Shown here: in pieces, positions 34,111 through 46,200 of the stretch
Layout: each line of letters opens with the position of its first letter
Numbering within the stretch: the first letter of the stretch is position 1
Source: CAZRQL01 sp964602415
GTDB lineage: Bacteria; Bacteroidota; Bacteroidia; Cytophagales; Flammeovirgaceae
Length of the DNA: 64,000 bases
Assembly: GCA_964602415.1 (NCBI GenBank)
Contig: CAZRQL010000015.1
Span: 1-64,000, forward strand
Direction of reading: 5' to 3'
Translations under genes and position numbers: made by a program
The notes under the pieces: model-generated
What the model was told of the DNA's origin: nothing
The model's input: the letters and a program-made list of their open reading frames with translations, nothing else
The model's database searches: none

Positions 34111-34716
34111 ATGCAAGAGAAATTTGACCGCGAGCAACTTTACGCTCATCACCTCATCACCATATACACCGAGTCAAGTCCCAACCCCAATTCTATGAAA
34201 TTCATGCTCAATTTCATGCTCATCAGCGATGGGGTGAGTTTTGACTTTCCTGATACGGCTTCGGCTCAAAACTGCCCTTTGGCGCAGGAACTTTTTGGGT
34301 TTGACTATATTGACAGGGTATTTTTGATGAACAATTTCATTACATTGTCCAAAAAAGGCGACCAAGATTGGTACGAGGTCATTCCTGAAATCAAGGCTTT
34401 TCTCAAAGCCTATTTTGAAGCCCAAAAACCTATCTTTAGCCAAGACCAAAAAGATACCATCGTCGAGGTAAACGAAAGCCCCGAAATAGCCAAAATAAAA
34501 GACGTGCTTGAACAGTACATCAAACCCGCTGTCGAAATGGACGGAGGAGCCATTAAATTTGGGAGTTTTAATGCCGAGTCAGGGCTGCTCAAGGTGCTTT
34601 TGCAAGGCTCTTGTAGCGGCTGTCCCTCCTCTTCCCTGACCTTGAAATCCGGTATAGAAAACTTGATGCGCCAAATGGTGCCCTCAGTCAAAAAGGTGGA
34701 GGCTGAGAGCCTATGA
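34111..34716 (+). CDS. NifU-like iron-sulfur cluster scaffold (Nfu type)
   Basis: 201 residues in two domains. Residues 15-105 form the Nfu N-terminal domain (YTESSPNPNSMKFMLN, NCPLAQELFGF, VFLMNNFITLSK). Residues 125-201 form the NifU C-terminal domain with the cluster-binding CSGC (C168 and C171: VLLQGSCSGCPSSS). It should carry and deliver Fe-S clusters to apo-enzymes. rnhA overlaps the last four bases (ATGA). Confidence 0.94.
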   Translation: MQEKFDREQLYAHHLITIYTESSPNPNSMKFMLNFMLISDGVSFDFPDTASAQNCPLAQELFGFDYIDRVFLMNNFITLSKKGDQDWYEVIPEIKAFLKAYFEAQKPIFSQDQKDTIVEVNESPEIAKIKDVLEQYIKPAVEMDGGAIKFGSFNAESGLLKVLLQGSCSGCPSSSLTLKSGIENLMRQMVPSVKKVEAESL

Positions 34717-35180
34717 GGGTAGTGGCATATACCGATGGGGCTGCTATCGGCAACCCCGGCCCCGGTGGGTACGGGGTGGTTTTGTTAGCTCCCCAAGTCG
34801 GGCTTCGCAAAGAACTCGCCGCCGGATACCGCCTCACTACCAACAACAGAATGGAACTCTTGGCTGTGGTGGTTGCCTTGGAAAGCCTCAAAAACAAAGG
34901 CACGAACATCACGATTTACTCAGATTCCAAATATGTGGTAGATGCCATACAAAAAGGCTGGCTCAAAACATGGCAAAAAAATGGATTTGCAGGCAAAAAA
35001 AACCAAGACCTCTGGCGGCGTTACCTACAAGTAGCTTCTATGCACAACGTTACCATGCAATGGGTAAAAGGACATGCAGGAGTTCCCGAAAATGAACGAT
35101 GCGATGAGTTGGCCGTCGAACAGGCAGAAAAAAATGCGGTGTTGGTGGACGAATACTATGAGCAGAGCAAGGCCGATTAA
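34713..35180 (+). CDS. rnhA: Ribonuclease HI
   Basis: Degrades RNA in RNA-DNA hybrids. 155 residues with the complete catalytic set: D8 (AYTDGAAIGNPGPGGYG), E48 (NNRMELLAV), D71 (YSDSKYVVDAI) and D131 (NERCDELA), plus the flexible-loop His (H121 in VKGHAG). The basic 'handle' helix GWLKTWQKNGFAGKKNQDLW is present as in E. coli. It overlaps the Nfu gene by four bases and the methyltransferase gene tail to tail by four. Confidence 0.97.
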   Translation: MRVVAYTDGAAIGNPGPGGYGVVLLAPQVGLRKELAAGYRLTTNNRMELLAVVVALESLKNKGTNITIYSDSKYVVDAIQKGWLKTWQKNGFAGKKNQDLWRRYLQVASMHNVTMQWVKGHAGVPENERCDELAVEQAEKNAVLVDEYYEQSKAD

Positions 35181-36361
35181 GCAGTTCGCTCCATCAAACA
35201 CATAAAAAATCCATCGCTTTTGAAATCTGTCGGTAGAATGGTTTTGGATTCAATCCATCTGAAATGTTGGTTGTTGGACAAAAATTTTTCTACCTGTTGT
35301 TGGTTTTCGCTGGGCAAGATGCTACAAGTGGCATATACCATCAATCCTCCAACCCTAAGCATGGAGGAGTATTTTTCCAAAATCTCCGCTTGGGTGTTTC
35401 TGATGCGCTCGATAAATTCTTTGCTGAGTTTCCATTTGGCATCGGGATTGCGGCGCAACACGCCCAGCCCGCTGCAAGGTACGTCAAGCAACAGCCTGTC
35501 TGCCGATTTTTCTAATCTTTTGATGGTTTTGGATTCGATGGGGCGGCTTTCTATGATGGAAGTTCCTGCTCTTCGGGAGCGGCGACGCAGTTCATCGAGT
35601 TTCCACTTTTCGGTATCCAAAGCGATAATTTTTCCCTTGTTTTCCATCAGCGCGGCCAAATGAAGGCTCTTGCCACCTGCTCCCGCGCAGGCATCTACCA
35701 CACGCATACCCGGCTCCACCCTCAGAAAAGGCGCAACCAACTGAGAAGAAAGGTCCTGTACTTCAAAAAAGCCTTCTTTGAATGAGGGCAGAGTAAAAAG
35801 GTTGATTTTTGAGCCTACAATTTTCAAGGCTGAGGAACTCAAAGGGTGCACCTGTGCCTCTACGGGCAGTAACTTTTGGAGTTGGGAAACGGGTATTTTT
35901 AGGGTGTTGGTTCGAATCCACAAATCGGCAGGCTCATTGAGGGCTTTAATTTGGTTTTCCCAGACTGCCTCACTCAGTTCTTCGCAAAGCAACTTGTCCA
36001 TCCAGTCGGGTATAGACTCGCGCAGCACCCGCTGTTGTTGGGCATACAAGAGTCTAAGTTTGATTGCATCGTTGTCCAAAGCAGACTCTATCCACGCCGG
36101 CAATTCTTGGTAGGTTGTTTTTAAATATACAGCTACCATTTTATCAATATCCTGATTATCAATCAAAAATGAGAAAAACCTGAAATTTCGGACAATATTG
36201 TACGAGGCCTCTGCAATAAAGGCACGGTCTCTTGCCCCCCACTTAGGGTTTGATTTCAGACCAAACTCAATCGCTTTGCCGGCATACCTACCGTTTTCAA
36301 AAATTTCTTTCAAAATACTGATAACGGCCTCTACCGTGTTTCTATGCAGTTTTATGTTCAT
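35177..36361 (-). CDS. RsmB/NOP-family rRNA (cytosine-C5) methyltransferase
   Basis: SAM-dependent RNA m5C methyltransferase of 394 residues. An N-terminal NusB-like helical region (about 1-150) precedes the Rossmann domain: VVDACAGAGGKSLHLA (SAM loop), LLDVPCSGLGVLRRNPDAKW and YATCSILPSEN, which carry the two catalytic cysteines. RsmB (16S C967) is the nearest functional model, but specificity is not shown by sequence. It is divergent from the FG-GAP lipoprotein gene. Confidence 0.92.
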   Translation of the reverse strand: MNIKLHRNTVEAVISILKEIFENGRYAGKAIEFGLKSNPKWGARDRAFIAEASYNIVRNFRFFSFLIDNQDIDKMVAVYLKTTYQELPAWIESALDNDAIKLRLLYAQQQRVLRESIPDWMDKLLCEELSEAVWENQIKALNEPADLWIRTNTLKIPVSQLQKLLPVEAQVHPLSSSALKIVGSKINLFTLPSFKEGFFEVQDLSSQLVAPFLRVEPGMRVVDACAGAGGKSLHLAALMENKGKIIALDTEKWKLDELRRRSRRAGTSIIESRPIESKTIKRLEKSADRLLLDVPCSGLGVLRRNPDAKWKLSKEFIERIRNTQAEILEKYSSMLRVGGLMVYATCSILPSENQQQVEKFLSNNQHFRWIESKTILPTDFKSDGFFMCLMERTA

Positions 36362-36587
36362 AGCTCAAAATCTTATTGTTTGCAATAAAAGAAGGATTAA
36401 TTTTTTTTCTATAAGCTAAGCAAAAATTAACGACCCAAATCCGGTTGTCTTCCCAATCAAATATTTTTAATATTTCTTTTCAATTGATTTAGAAACGTTT
36501 TCTTATGCAACCTGTTAGGGGCTATTTTGAGAATTGTTTTACTTTTTTGGGCAAAAATGGTATTATTGTGATTGCAAAAAGGAATCT

Positions 36588-39500
36588 ATGAAGTTGAAGA
36601 ATGACCTTAAAATTCGCAAAGTATTATCGGCATGTTGCCTTTTACTCTTTGTTTTGGGATGTCAAAACCAATCAGCCAACACCTCAGGCAGCAATTCTGA
36701 ATCCAAGAATTTGTTTGAAGAAATTCCATCTTCACAGTCAGGACTGACCTTCAACAACAAAATCATTGATAGTGAAGATTTTAACTATTTCATCTACGAT
36801 GGCATGTACCAAGGTGCAGGGGTAGGGGTAGGAGATGTCAATAACGATGGGCTGTTGGATATTTATTTTGCAGGCAATCAAGTCAAAAGTAAGTTATATC
36901 TCAACAAAGGCAACTTCCAATTTGAGGATGTTACCGACAAGGCCGGTGTAGATGGCGGCCAAGGTTGGTGCACAGGTGTAGCCATGGCGGACGTAAATTC
37001 GGATGGCTGGCTGGACATCTACGTGTGCAGATTTTTGTACCACGAAAGACCTGATTTGACCTCCAACTTGCTTTATATCAACAACGGAGACGGTACTTTC
37101 ACAGAAAAAGCCCAAGAGTACGGAGTGGCTGACCCTGAGTTGAGCATAGCGGCCACCTTTTTTGATTATGACAAAGATGGTGATTTAGACCTTTTTGTGG
37201 TCAACCAGCCACCTAACAACCGTGAGTTCAGGCCTTCTTACGCCACAAGAGATTTAGGTTTTGTCAATTCTATCCTTAAAGAAGGCAAATGGTCAAGCCG
37301 TTTGTACCGCAACGAAGGAGGCAAATTTGTGGACGTTACCCGACAAGCAGGAATGATTAACTTTGGCTATGGACTGGCTGCCGTAGTGGGCGATGTGGAC
37401 GGAGACGGCTGGGAGGATTTGTACGAGGCTTTTGACTACGAAGGCAGCGACAGGCTCTACATAAACCAACAAAACGGCACGTTCAAAGATGAAATTTTGG
37501 GTATGATTCGCCATACCAGCAATTTTAGTATGGGAACAGATATTGCCGACTTCAACAACGACGGCTACTTGGATATTTATGTGGCCGATATGCTGGCGCA
37601 AGATAATTTTCGCCAAAAAGCCAATATGGGAGGTATGGATCCCGAAAAATTTTGGGCTTTGGTGGAAACCGGACAGCATTATCAGTACATGCGCAACTGC
37701 CTCCAACTCAACAATGGTAACGGAACATTTTCTGAGATAGCCCAATTGGCGGGCGTGGACAAAACAGATTGGAGCTGGGCGACTCTGTTTGCCGATTTTG
37801 ACGGAGACGGCTGGAAAGATCTATTGGTTACCAACGGGATCAAAAAAGATGTGCGAAACAAAGATTTTCTCAATGAAGCCGAAAAAATCGTTGAGCAACG
37901 CAGGCAGAAACTGTTGGCCGAAAACTCACAGCTCACGATGATACCTGCACTCGATTTGGTAGAAAAAGCCCCGTCCACCAAACTGTCCAATTATCTTTTC
38001 CGCAACAACAAAGATTTGACTTTTACCAATGTAGCCAACGACTGGGGACTCGGGCGGGTGAGTTTTTCGCAAGGGGCGGCCTATGCCGATTTTGATGGCG
38101 ACGGCGACTTGGATTTGGTCGTTTCCAATATGGACGAAGAGCCTTTTTTATACCGCAATAACTCCAAAACCAATTGGCTGCAAGTCAAACTTGAAGGCAA
38201 CAAAGGCAATCCGCAAGGCTTTGGGGCGAAAGTAATCTTACACAGTCAGGACGGCGGAATTCAATTTCAACAATATACGCCTTACAGGGGCTACATGTCT
38301 TGTATGCTGGGCAATCTGTATTTTGGATTGGCCGACCGGACTACCATCGAAAAAGTAGAAGTGATTTGGCCCGACGGCAAAGCCCAATCATTCAGTTCTG
38401 TAAAAGCCAATCAAGTACTGGTTTGTCGTCAGACCGATGCTCGCCCTGCTACCCCCAAGCCTTTTGAAGAAAAATACTATTTTGAGGATATTACAGCGCA
38501 AACAGGCATTGACTTTGTCCACAGAGAAAATAATTTTGATGATTACCTCAAGGAGGTCTTGCTTCCTCACAAAATGTCCCAATTCGGGCCGGGTATAGCT
38601 GTTGGGGATATAGATGCTGATGGATTGGATGATTTTTTTGTATCGGGTGCAGCCGGTCAGGCAGGAGTTATTTATCGCCAAATTTTGCCCGGAAAATTCA
38701 GGAAATACTTTTCATTTGATGCCGACAGAGCCCACGAAGATTTAGGGGCATTGTTTTTTGATGCTGATTTGGACGGAGACCTTGATTTGTATGTGGCCAG
38801 CGGAGGCAATGAGTTTGCCGAAGGCTCTCCGTTGCTACAAGACCGCCTCTATCTCAACCAGAAAGGCAATTTTACCAAATCCAAAGATGCCCTTCCCGAA
38901 CTTAAAACCAGTACGGCAACTGTTGCGGCTGGAGATTTTGACGGCGACGGCGATGAGGATTTGTTTGTAGGCGGCAGGGTAACCCCTGGCAAATACCCCA
39001 CTGTACCCAAGAGTTATTTACTTCTAAATGAAGGGGGTAAGTTTAGCGTAGCCAATGGTTTGGCGCAGGGAATTGAGAGGATAGGCATGGTGAGCTCGGT
39101 GCTTTGGACAGACTACAACAACGATTCTAAGCTGGACTTGATTTTGGCAGGCGAGTGGATGCCTTTGACGGTGTTTAGAAATGAGGGTGGACGGTTTACC
39201 AATCAAACTCAAGCACTTGGCTTGGGTCAGACTAACGGCCTCTGGAATTCTCTGATGGGTGCTGACTTTGACAATGACGGAGACATAGACTACATAGTGG
39301 GCAATTACGGACTCAATTCCAAATTTTCGGCCTCAGAAAAGTACCCTTTTCATGTCTATGCCAATGATTTTGATAAAAGTGGGACACTTGATATAGTGTT
39401 GGCTTATTATATTGACGGTCAATGTTATCCCGTCAGGGGCAGGCAGTGCTCTTCTCAACAAATGCCTGCTTTGAAAAAGAAATTTCCCAATTACACTTCT

Positions 39501-40109
39501 TTTGCTTCTTCTGATCTTTATAAGATTTATGATTCAGAATCGTTGGGTAGTGCCATTCATCACCAAGCTTTTACCTTAGCATCTACGGTATTTGTCAATG
39601 AAGGCGGTCGTTTTACCGCCAAAACCTTGCCTATCGAGGCGCAGATTTCGAGTGTGTATGGCTTTTGGATTGACGACTTTGACTCGGATGGCTTATTGGA
39701 TGTGCTGCTGGGTGGGAATTTTTACGCGCCTGAAGTAGAAACAGGCCGTCAAGATGCTTCTATCGGGCTGATGCTCAAAGGTAAGGGTGATGGCACTTTT
39801 TCGGTGGTTTCCAATTTTGAGAGTGGTATTTTTATTCCCGAAGACGTAAAGTCTATGTCTTTGATTGCCAGAGGCAAAGATATGCTTCCTATGCTTTTGG
39901 TCGGCAACAACAACGGCAGGCTGCAAGCCATTGCTCCATCAACCGGACGCGGACGTGCCGAGGTATTTTTTCCCGAACAAAAAAGCCAAACAATTAACTT
40001 ATCCGGCGGAGGCCAGAGGAGGCTTGAGTTTTACAAAGGGAGTGGTTTTCTTTCACAAAGTTCGGCTGTCTATACTTTGTCGGTAGGTGCTAACCTTTCT
40101 GTCAAATGA
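36588..40109 (+). CDS. FG-GAP/ASPIC-UnbV (CRTAC1-like) repeat lipoprotein
   Basis: Surface lipoprotein of 1173 residues. ATG 36588 gives a lipoprotein signal (LLLFVLGCQNQ); an upstream TTG frame start at 36534 would ruin it. Two propeller sets built of FG-GAP/VCBS calcium loops (VGDVNNDGLLDIYFAG, DIADFNNDGYLDIYVAD, DFDGDGDLDLVVSN; later DADLDGDLDLYVASGG, DFDGDGDEDLFVGG) flank an ASPIC/UnbV domain (WLQVKLEGNKGNPQGFGAKV, VEVIWPDGKAQ) at about residues 535-625. Proteins of this CRTAC1 type often accompany SusC/SusD systems; none is here. Binding partner unknown. Confidence 0.9.
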   Translation: MKLKNDLKIRKVLSACCLLLFVLGCQNQSANTSGSNSESKNLFEEIPSSQSGLTFNNKIIDSEDFNYFIYDGMYQGAGVGVGDVNNDGLLDIYFAGNQVKSKLYLNKGNFQFEDVTDKAGVDGGQGWCTGVAMADVNSDGWLDIYVCRFLYHERPDLTSNLLYINNGDGTFTEKAQEYGVADPELSIAATFFDYDKDGDLDLFVVNQPPNNREFRPSYATRDLGFVNSILKEGKWSSRLYRNEGGKFVDVTRQAGMINFGYGLAAVVGDVDGDGWEDLYEAFDYEGSDRLYINQQNGTFKDEILGMIRHTSNFSMGTDIADFNNDGYLDIYVADMLAQDNFRQKANMGGMDPEKFWALVETGQHYQYMRNCLQLNNGNGTFSEIAQLAGVDKTDWSWATLFADFDGDGWKDLLVTNGIKKDVRNKDFLNEAEKIVEQRRQKLLAENSQLTMIPALDLVEKAPSTKLSNYLFRNNKDLTFTNVANDWGLGRVSFSQGAAYADFDGDGDLDLVVSNMDEEPFLYRNNSKTNWLQVKLEGNKGNPQGFGAKVILHSQDGGIQFQQYTPYRGYMSCMLGNLYFGLADRTTIEKVEVIWPDGKAQSFSSVKANQVLVCRQTDARPATPKPFEEKYYFEDITAQTGIDFVHRENNFDDYLKEVLLPHKMSQFGPGIAVGDIDADGLDDFFVSGAAGQAGVIYRQILPGKFRKYFSFDADRAHEDLGALFFDADLDGDLDLYVASGGNEFAEGSPLLQDRLYLNQKGNFTKSKDALPELKTSTATVAAGDFDGDGDEDLFVGGRVTPGKYPTVPKSYLLLNEGGKFSVANGLAQGIERIGMVSSVLWTDYNNDSKLDLILAGEWMPLTVFRNEGGRFTNQTQALGLGQTNGLWNSLMGADFDNDGDIDYIVGNYGLNSKFSASEKYPFHVYANDFDKSGTLDIVLAYYIDGQCYPVRGRQCSSQQMPALKKKFPNYTSFASSDLYKIYDSESLGSAIHHQAFTLASTVFVNEGGRFTAKTLPIEAQISSVYGFWIDDFDSDGLLDVLLGGNFYAPEVETGRQDASIGLMLKGKGDGTFSVVSNFESGIFIPEDVKSMSLIARGKDMLPMLLVGNNNGRLQAIAPSTGRGRAEVFFPEQKSQTINLSGGGQRRLEFYKGSGFLSQSSAVYTLSVGANLSVK

Positions 40110-40209
40110 GCCGATTTGATGTTACTTTTATGTTTTTGACATGTATTAGATATAATTTACTTAATTGCCAATGATGTTCATTGTAAATAAATTATTAAAC
40201 AAATTGATT

Positions 40210-43200
40210 ATGAAGAATTTTTACCTTAATCCCCCGCCTAAGCTGGGGAGCAAGTCTGTGCGCAGCATAGCCCTTGCCTTGGTGGCTCTTCTTTGTTTTT
40301 GGGATACAGGCTTCGCTCAGTACCCACAAACCAGAAGGTTCACTTATTGCAACACCTCTCCACTGACCTATCCGAATATAACCGATGACTGCGGTGCAGG
40401 AAGGGTTACAGTTGGACAGATTACAGTGCCTGCAAATGCTGTACCCACTTTGAGTACAACTGGCTGGAGGCTCACATCGGTCAAAATCAACATGACCAAT
40501 ACATGGAATACAGTCAATCTGTATTTGCGTAGCCCTGCCCAAAGTGGAACCCCTCAATATAGAGAAGCCACACTGATAGATCATGGCACAAACTTCCCTG
40601 CCAGTTATTCTTTTCAGCAGCCTCTTTACGGTAGTGCTATCGTAAATAACTGTAGTGCCGTGAGCTCCTTTGCTACTTTTGATATTGACGGTTCAGCCAC
40701 AGCCCCCCAAAATATTCGCCCTTACACAGGCATATACCGTCCTGTTACGGACTTTATTTCTACTTTTGCAGCCCCCGGCAACGTAAATCCCAATGGGACT
40801 TGGTCTATTTTGGCCTGCAACTGGGCGGCTCAATATGGTTACTTAGGAAACGGACGGACTTATTACATTGATTTGACCTTTTCAGAGAGACCCAATTGCC
40901 CCAACCCTTCTAACTTCAGGGTTGATTTTGTTTTACACGACAAAGCAGGAGTATCATGGACATCCTCCAACAATTCAGTAGCGCAGGTTAAGTATGGGAC
41001 ACCCGGCTTCAATCCTGAAAATGCTGGCACACTTCTCACCCCTAAGCCCAATACCACACCCGGTAAAATAGAGGTAGAACTCACCGGATTGTCTGCTTTG
41101 ACCAATTACGAAGTATATGTCCGTGAGGAGTGCGGCACCAACTGGATAGGGCCTTTGGCTTTTACCACGGAGTGCGCGCCTATATCCGCCAAAACCCATC
41201 CCGACTCTGTCTATACCTTTGAGACTTCGGGTTTCAATTTACCTACTTGCTGGAAAAGGTACCAAAACGGAGACCAAAATTATCCTTGGTATTTTGGTCG
41301 CAATCCACAATTTTTTGGTTACAACCCTACTTTTGACAAAACCACTGGTACCGGCTTTTTCGCTTCTCACCTTGATTTTTACTACGAAGCCAGCACTGCC
41401 CCCAATAGAGCTATTACCCTTGAAACCAGACTCTATGACGTTACAGGTATCAATAAGTTAAGGGTCGCTTTTTGGCATTTCTTGGATGAAGCCTACAATG
41501 GAGCATCTAATTTCTATGAAGCATCGCTGTTGAGGGTTGATTTCTTTGATGGCAAAAAATGGAATGAAGGAGTTTATCAGACCAGAACCCGCATAAATCC
41601 CTGGTCGGAAGTAGAACTTGATATTTCAAGATTTACCATTTCAGGCCCTGTTAAAGTGCGCTGGGTAGTGGATACCCGTCAGATACCTAATGGGTCTTAT
41701 GCTTATGGACACACCCAAGGGGTAGATGATGTTTCTTTCCGTGAAGCCCCTAAGTGTCCAAATCCAAGGAATTTAAGATTTGACAACGTTTTGGATACCA
41801 GAGCAGATGTTTTTTGGAATACGCTAAATGCAGATAGCCTTTCTCCCAAAAACCGTTATATGGTTGTTTATGGAACTCAAATTGGTGTCTATACCGATAC
41901 CATTAGAGGCACTTCAACCAAAGCCAATAACGCTCTTCAGAAAGTGTCGCTGACCAACTTGCAGCCCAATACGACTTATTACTATGCCGTTATGGACTTG
42001 TGTGGATCTTATTTGGTGCAAGGCCCCAGACCCTTCAGAACTCTATGCGCAAAAGTTCCCGCTCCGCTTTTGGACAAAGGTGGCAACTTGAACAATTTTG
42101 GTGTTGTTCCTACTTGTTTTTTAAACTTCAATCCCAATGCTTCCACACAGAACGTAGTTTGGCAGTTTCCAAGAGTGATAGGTTCTCCAACCTTTGGCGG
42201 CCCTAGGTTTGATGCCTCAGGAACTGAATATTTTGCCGCGCCGACCCCTCCTACCGGAGCTAATGACCAAACTCTGCAAACGCGTTTGGTGGATGTCAGT
42301 GCCCTCAACCGTCCGATTATGTCCTTCAAAGTCAGTTCACATTTTGCCAACGCGACTTTCCGCGTAGATTTATTTGATGGCGATAAATGGTTAGAGGAAG
42401 TTTATCGTTACCGTTCCGGCATTAACACAAGTGATGGTACGCAAAATGGACAAACACGTTGGGTTGAGCATGAGGTCAATCTGATTCGCCACAATCTAGA
42501 CAAAACCAAACCTTTGATGGCTCGTTTTGTAGCCAATAGTTCCAGTGTTCAATTCTCTTATCGTATAGGCGTTGATGACATCAACTTCAAAGAAGCCGGG
42601 CCGTGCAACCGCCCCTTTGCTCTTGGTGAAATTGGTGTTTCTATTGACCAAGGCATTGTTACTTGGCAGCACACCAAGCCTGTTTCTTTCAATGGATATG
42701 AAGTGAGATACAGAAAAGACGGCACTGCTCAATGGGCTGATACTGTGTTTTTCAAAGACAATTTAGCCATCATTTTTGGTTTAGATCAAGGCACAAAGTA
42801 CGAGTGGCAAGTTCGTGCGGATTGTGACGGTAGAGGATTGAGCGACTGGTCAGGGTCCGGCTTCTTTACTACTTACCGAACCGGTAGTGTGTGCGATTTC
42901 CCACGCCAGATTAAGACATTGCCTTATGAGCAAAAAAATCTGACCACTAACTTGTATGGTAACAATTACAATCCTGCCGATGTGTGTGAATCCCCATTCA
43001 TGGGTGGACAAGACCATGTCTTCTCATACACTCCAACAAGAGACATAGTTGTGAGAGTGACTTTAAGTAACACCAACAATAAAGCGGGCGTATTTATTAC
43101 GGAAGGCTGCCCTGATTTGAGTATCAGCACATGTGTGGCATCTGATACCAGTACAAGCCCAATGATTCGCCAAGTACTGCTCAAAAAAGACAGAGAGTAC

Positions 43201-46200
43201 TTTATTCTCGTTGACAACAAGCCTGCTCCCGACACTACCAAGTTTGATATCAAAGTTGAGGAGTTGAAATGTCCTGAGCCTGTCGATGTTTTGGTTCAAA
43301 ACGTAACCAATAACTCGGCCGAAATCACGTGGACGGCTATATCAGCCACCCGCAACAAGTGGAACGTTGCCGTTGTGCGTTGTGGTCAGCCTCGCGGCGC
43401 AGGTATAAATGTCAATAACACCAATTACTCTGTTTCCGGTCTTGATGCCAATACTTGCTACGATATTTATTTGCAGGAAGACTGTGGCAACGGTGATTTG
43501 AGTGTTGTTATTGGTCCTATTCCATTCTACACCCTTCGCAATCCTTTCAACAATCCAAGCGGTTGTGTAAACGTTAGTGTTCAAGACAACAATTGCGATA
43601 ATAGGAACTTGATACCCATCAATATCACCGGACAAACCGGCAATTTGGGTGAGGCCACCATCCTAAAAGCCATTAAGGTTATTGTTGAGCACAATGAGTT
43701 GAGAGAGTTGTCCATGTCATTGATTTCTCCATCCGGTAAAGAAGTGTCTTTAGTTGACCAAACCAAAGTATCAGGTGCTAATTATGGAGGCAATCCAATC
43801 AATTGCCCCACCATCACTGCCACTTTCGATGGCTCTTCCAACACAGCCATACCTGCGGCTGCCCCTTATACAGGAACGTACAAACCAGTTGGTAACTTCA
43901 ATGATTTCAATGACGCGACCCCTGCAAATGGATTGTGGAAACTTAGGCTTTGTGATAATAAGTCGGGTAATGCGCCAACTTTCCGCTATGCAGAACTGAT
44001 TTTCAGAGATGCGCCCAAATTATCGGTTCAAGATGTTTCTGTGGCTGAAAATGTAAACACTGGCATAGGAAGATTCAGACTGACCATTCCTTCTGCTGTG
44101 GATTTCAGAATATCGGTTGATTATCAAACAAGAGGTATTACCGCAACTTCAGGTGTTGACTTCTTTGCGGTAAACGGTACTGTCGTGTTCGAGCCTGGGC
44201 AAACACAGAAGTTCATTGATGTGCCTATATTGGATGATTTCTTAAATGAGAAAGATGAAACCCTTGAGTTGTTGCTTTCCAATCCTGTCAATGTGTCTTT
44301 GACCAGAACTTCGGCTATTATGACCATTATAGACAATGATCCTAAACCATCAATGATCATCAATGATGTGTTTGTATCAGAGTTTGATCCTGTGGCTTCT
44401 TTCTCAATCAATCTTTCGGAGTTGAGTGGACGGGATATCGAATTTGACGTTTATACACGCGATAAGGTAACCGGTTTACCTGCCAACACTCGAACAGCAA
44501 AAGGTTCGACTCCAGGTGCAAGAGGCGATTATATTACGATACCCAAATTTAAACGCATCGTGATACCTGCCGGCAGCCAAGGCAAAGTGGATGTACTCAT
44601 TCAAGATGACTTCAAAGATGAATACGACGAGCAGTTTGAGTTGATTGTTACAAATTTAGATGGAGCTGTATTGACAGGAAATGACAGTATAGGGGTATGT
44701 ACTATCTTTGATGACGACAATCCTCCTTACGTTGTGGTATCAAGTGCCCAAGCCGAAGAAGGCAATCCAAATGGCATAACATTTAGGGCAACTCTCACTG
44801 AAGCCAGTGACAAAGATGTATCATTGCGTTGGTCAACTCGTGATATTACAGCTATTTCAACGGGAGCTGATGCTGACTATGTGCCGGTAACTAATAAAGT
44901 ATTGACTTTTGTACCCGGCGAAAGAGTAGCCAACTTTACCGTACAGCTTATTGATGACCTCATTACAGAACCTTGGGAAACATTTAGCATTCAGTTGTCT
45001 CAGCCTCAAGATGTAGTTATACCTGCAGGCTCTCCTGCAATAGGAACAATCATCAATGATGACTTCCCTCCACTTGCGCTCAACGATTACTACGAAGCCA
45101 GAGAAGATGAGATTTTGTCAGTAAATGCCGCTAACGGTGTATTGGCCAATGATTTGGAGGGTACAGCAAATACGAATAGAAAAGTAGCCTTCATTGTATC
45201 TCAGCCGCTCAACGGCTTTGTTGTGATGGATTCTTCAGGTGCTTTCACTTATTTGGGTGCTCCAAACTTCTTTGGCAATGACTTCTTTACTTACAAAGTA
45301 TTCGACGGAATCAATACTTCAATAGAAGCTGTCGTTACCATTAAAGTAAATCCTGTCAGTGATGCTCCGTTTTTTGTTAAACGCATTCCTGATGTCTCAA
45401 TTTGTTCAGGCTCTTCTGTATCATTCTCGCTCAATGATTTTGTAGAAGATATTGATGACGATGTTACGGATTTTGAGTTTTTGTTTACCTACCGTATTGT
45501 TGATGCAAGTGGCAATCTCGAAGTCAATGATTTGGTTGTTACTAACAATCCCAACACCCATGTTATGACATTCATGCCTATTGGTGTTGAATCCGGCGAC
45601 TATGTAGTGGAAGTTAGAGCCATAGATAGAGCGGGTATGTTTGCAACCGATGTATTTAAGGTTTCGGTATTGGCTCCTGCTGTTATTGATGTTGCTATAC
45701 AAGGAGCTTCTTGTGAAAATACTGAGTTCGATATAAACATATCTGCCACAGTAGATGGGGCGGGTGCTGCTGTTGAGCAAGTGGAAGTAGATTATATTAC
45801 TGTCAATGGAATGCCGGGAACAGACGGTATCTATGATATTGTGGTCAACTCATCCAATGCCACTATTACCTATCCAAGGTCGGCTCCCGGCAATTACGAC
45901 ATAGCTTTCAGAGTCAAAACAGCATCTGGATGTGGAGATGATAAGGTCAGAACTGAGCAGATAAAAGTATCTGAGTACCCACAAAGTCGCATATTCCAAG
46001 TTGGCAATCAGCTTATTGCTACTCAGGGCAAGTCTTATCGCTGGTACTTCAACGGGGTGGCCATTAGTGACTCACTTGGAGGCAATCGTCAGATACTCAA
46101 TGCCACTCGTCACGGAGATTATCGCGTTGAGATAGTTAGCGAAGGTGGTTGTGTTACTTTCTCACCCCTCTTTATTTTGACTCCATCAGGTCTTGAAGAT

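Noticed and set aside
35908..35919. tRNA T-loop-like GGTTCGAATCC
   Set aside because: It is within the rRNA methyltransferase reading frame, and no acceptor, D or anticodon arm can be drawn around it.
36534..36587. Longer N-terminus for the FG-GAP lipoprotein
   Set aside because: It begins with TTG and puts 18 unrelated residues before an otherwise perfect lipoprotein signal.
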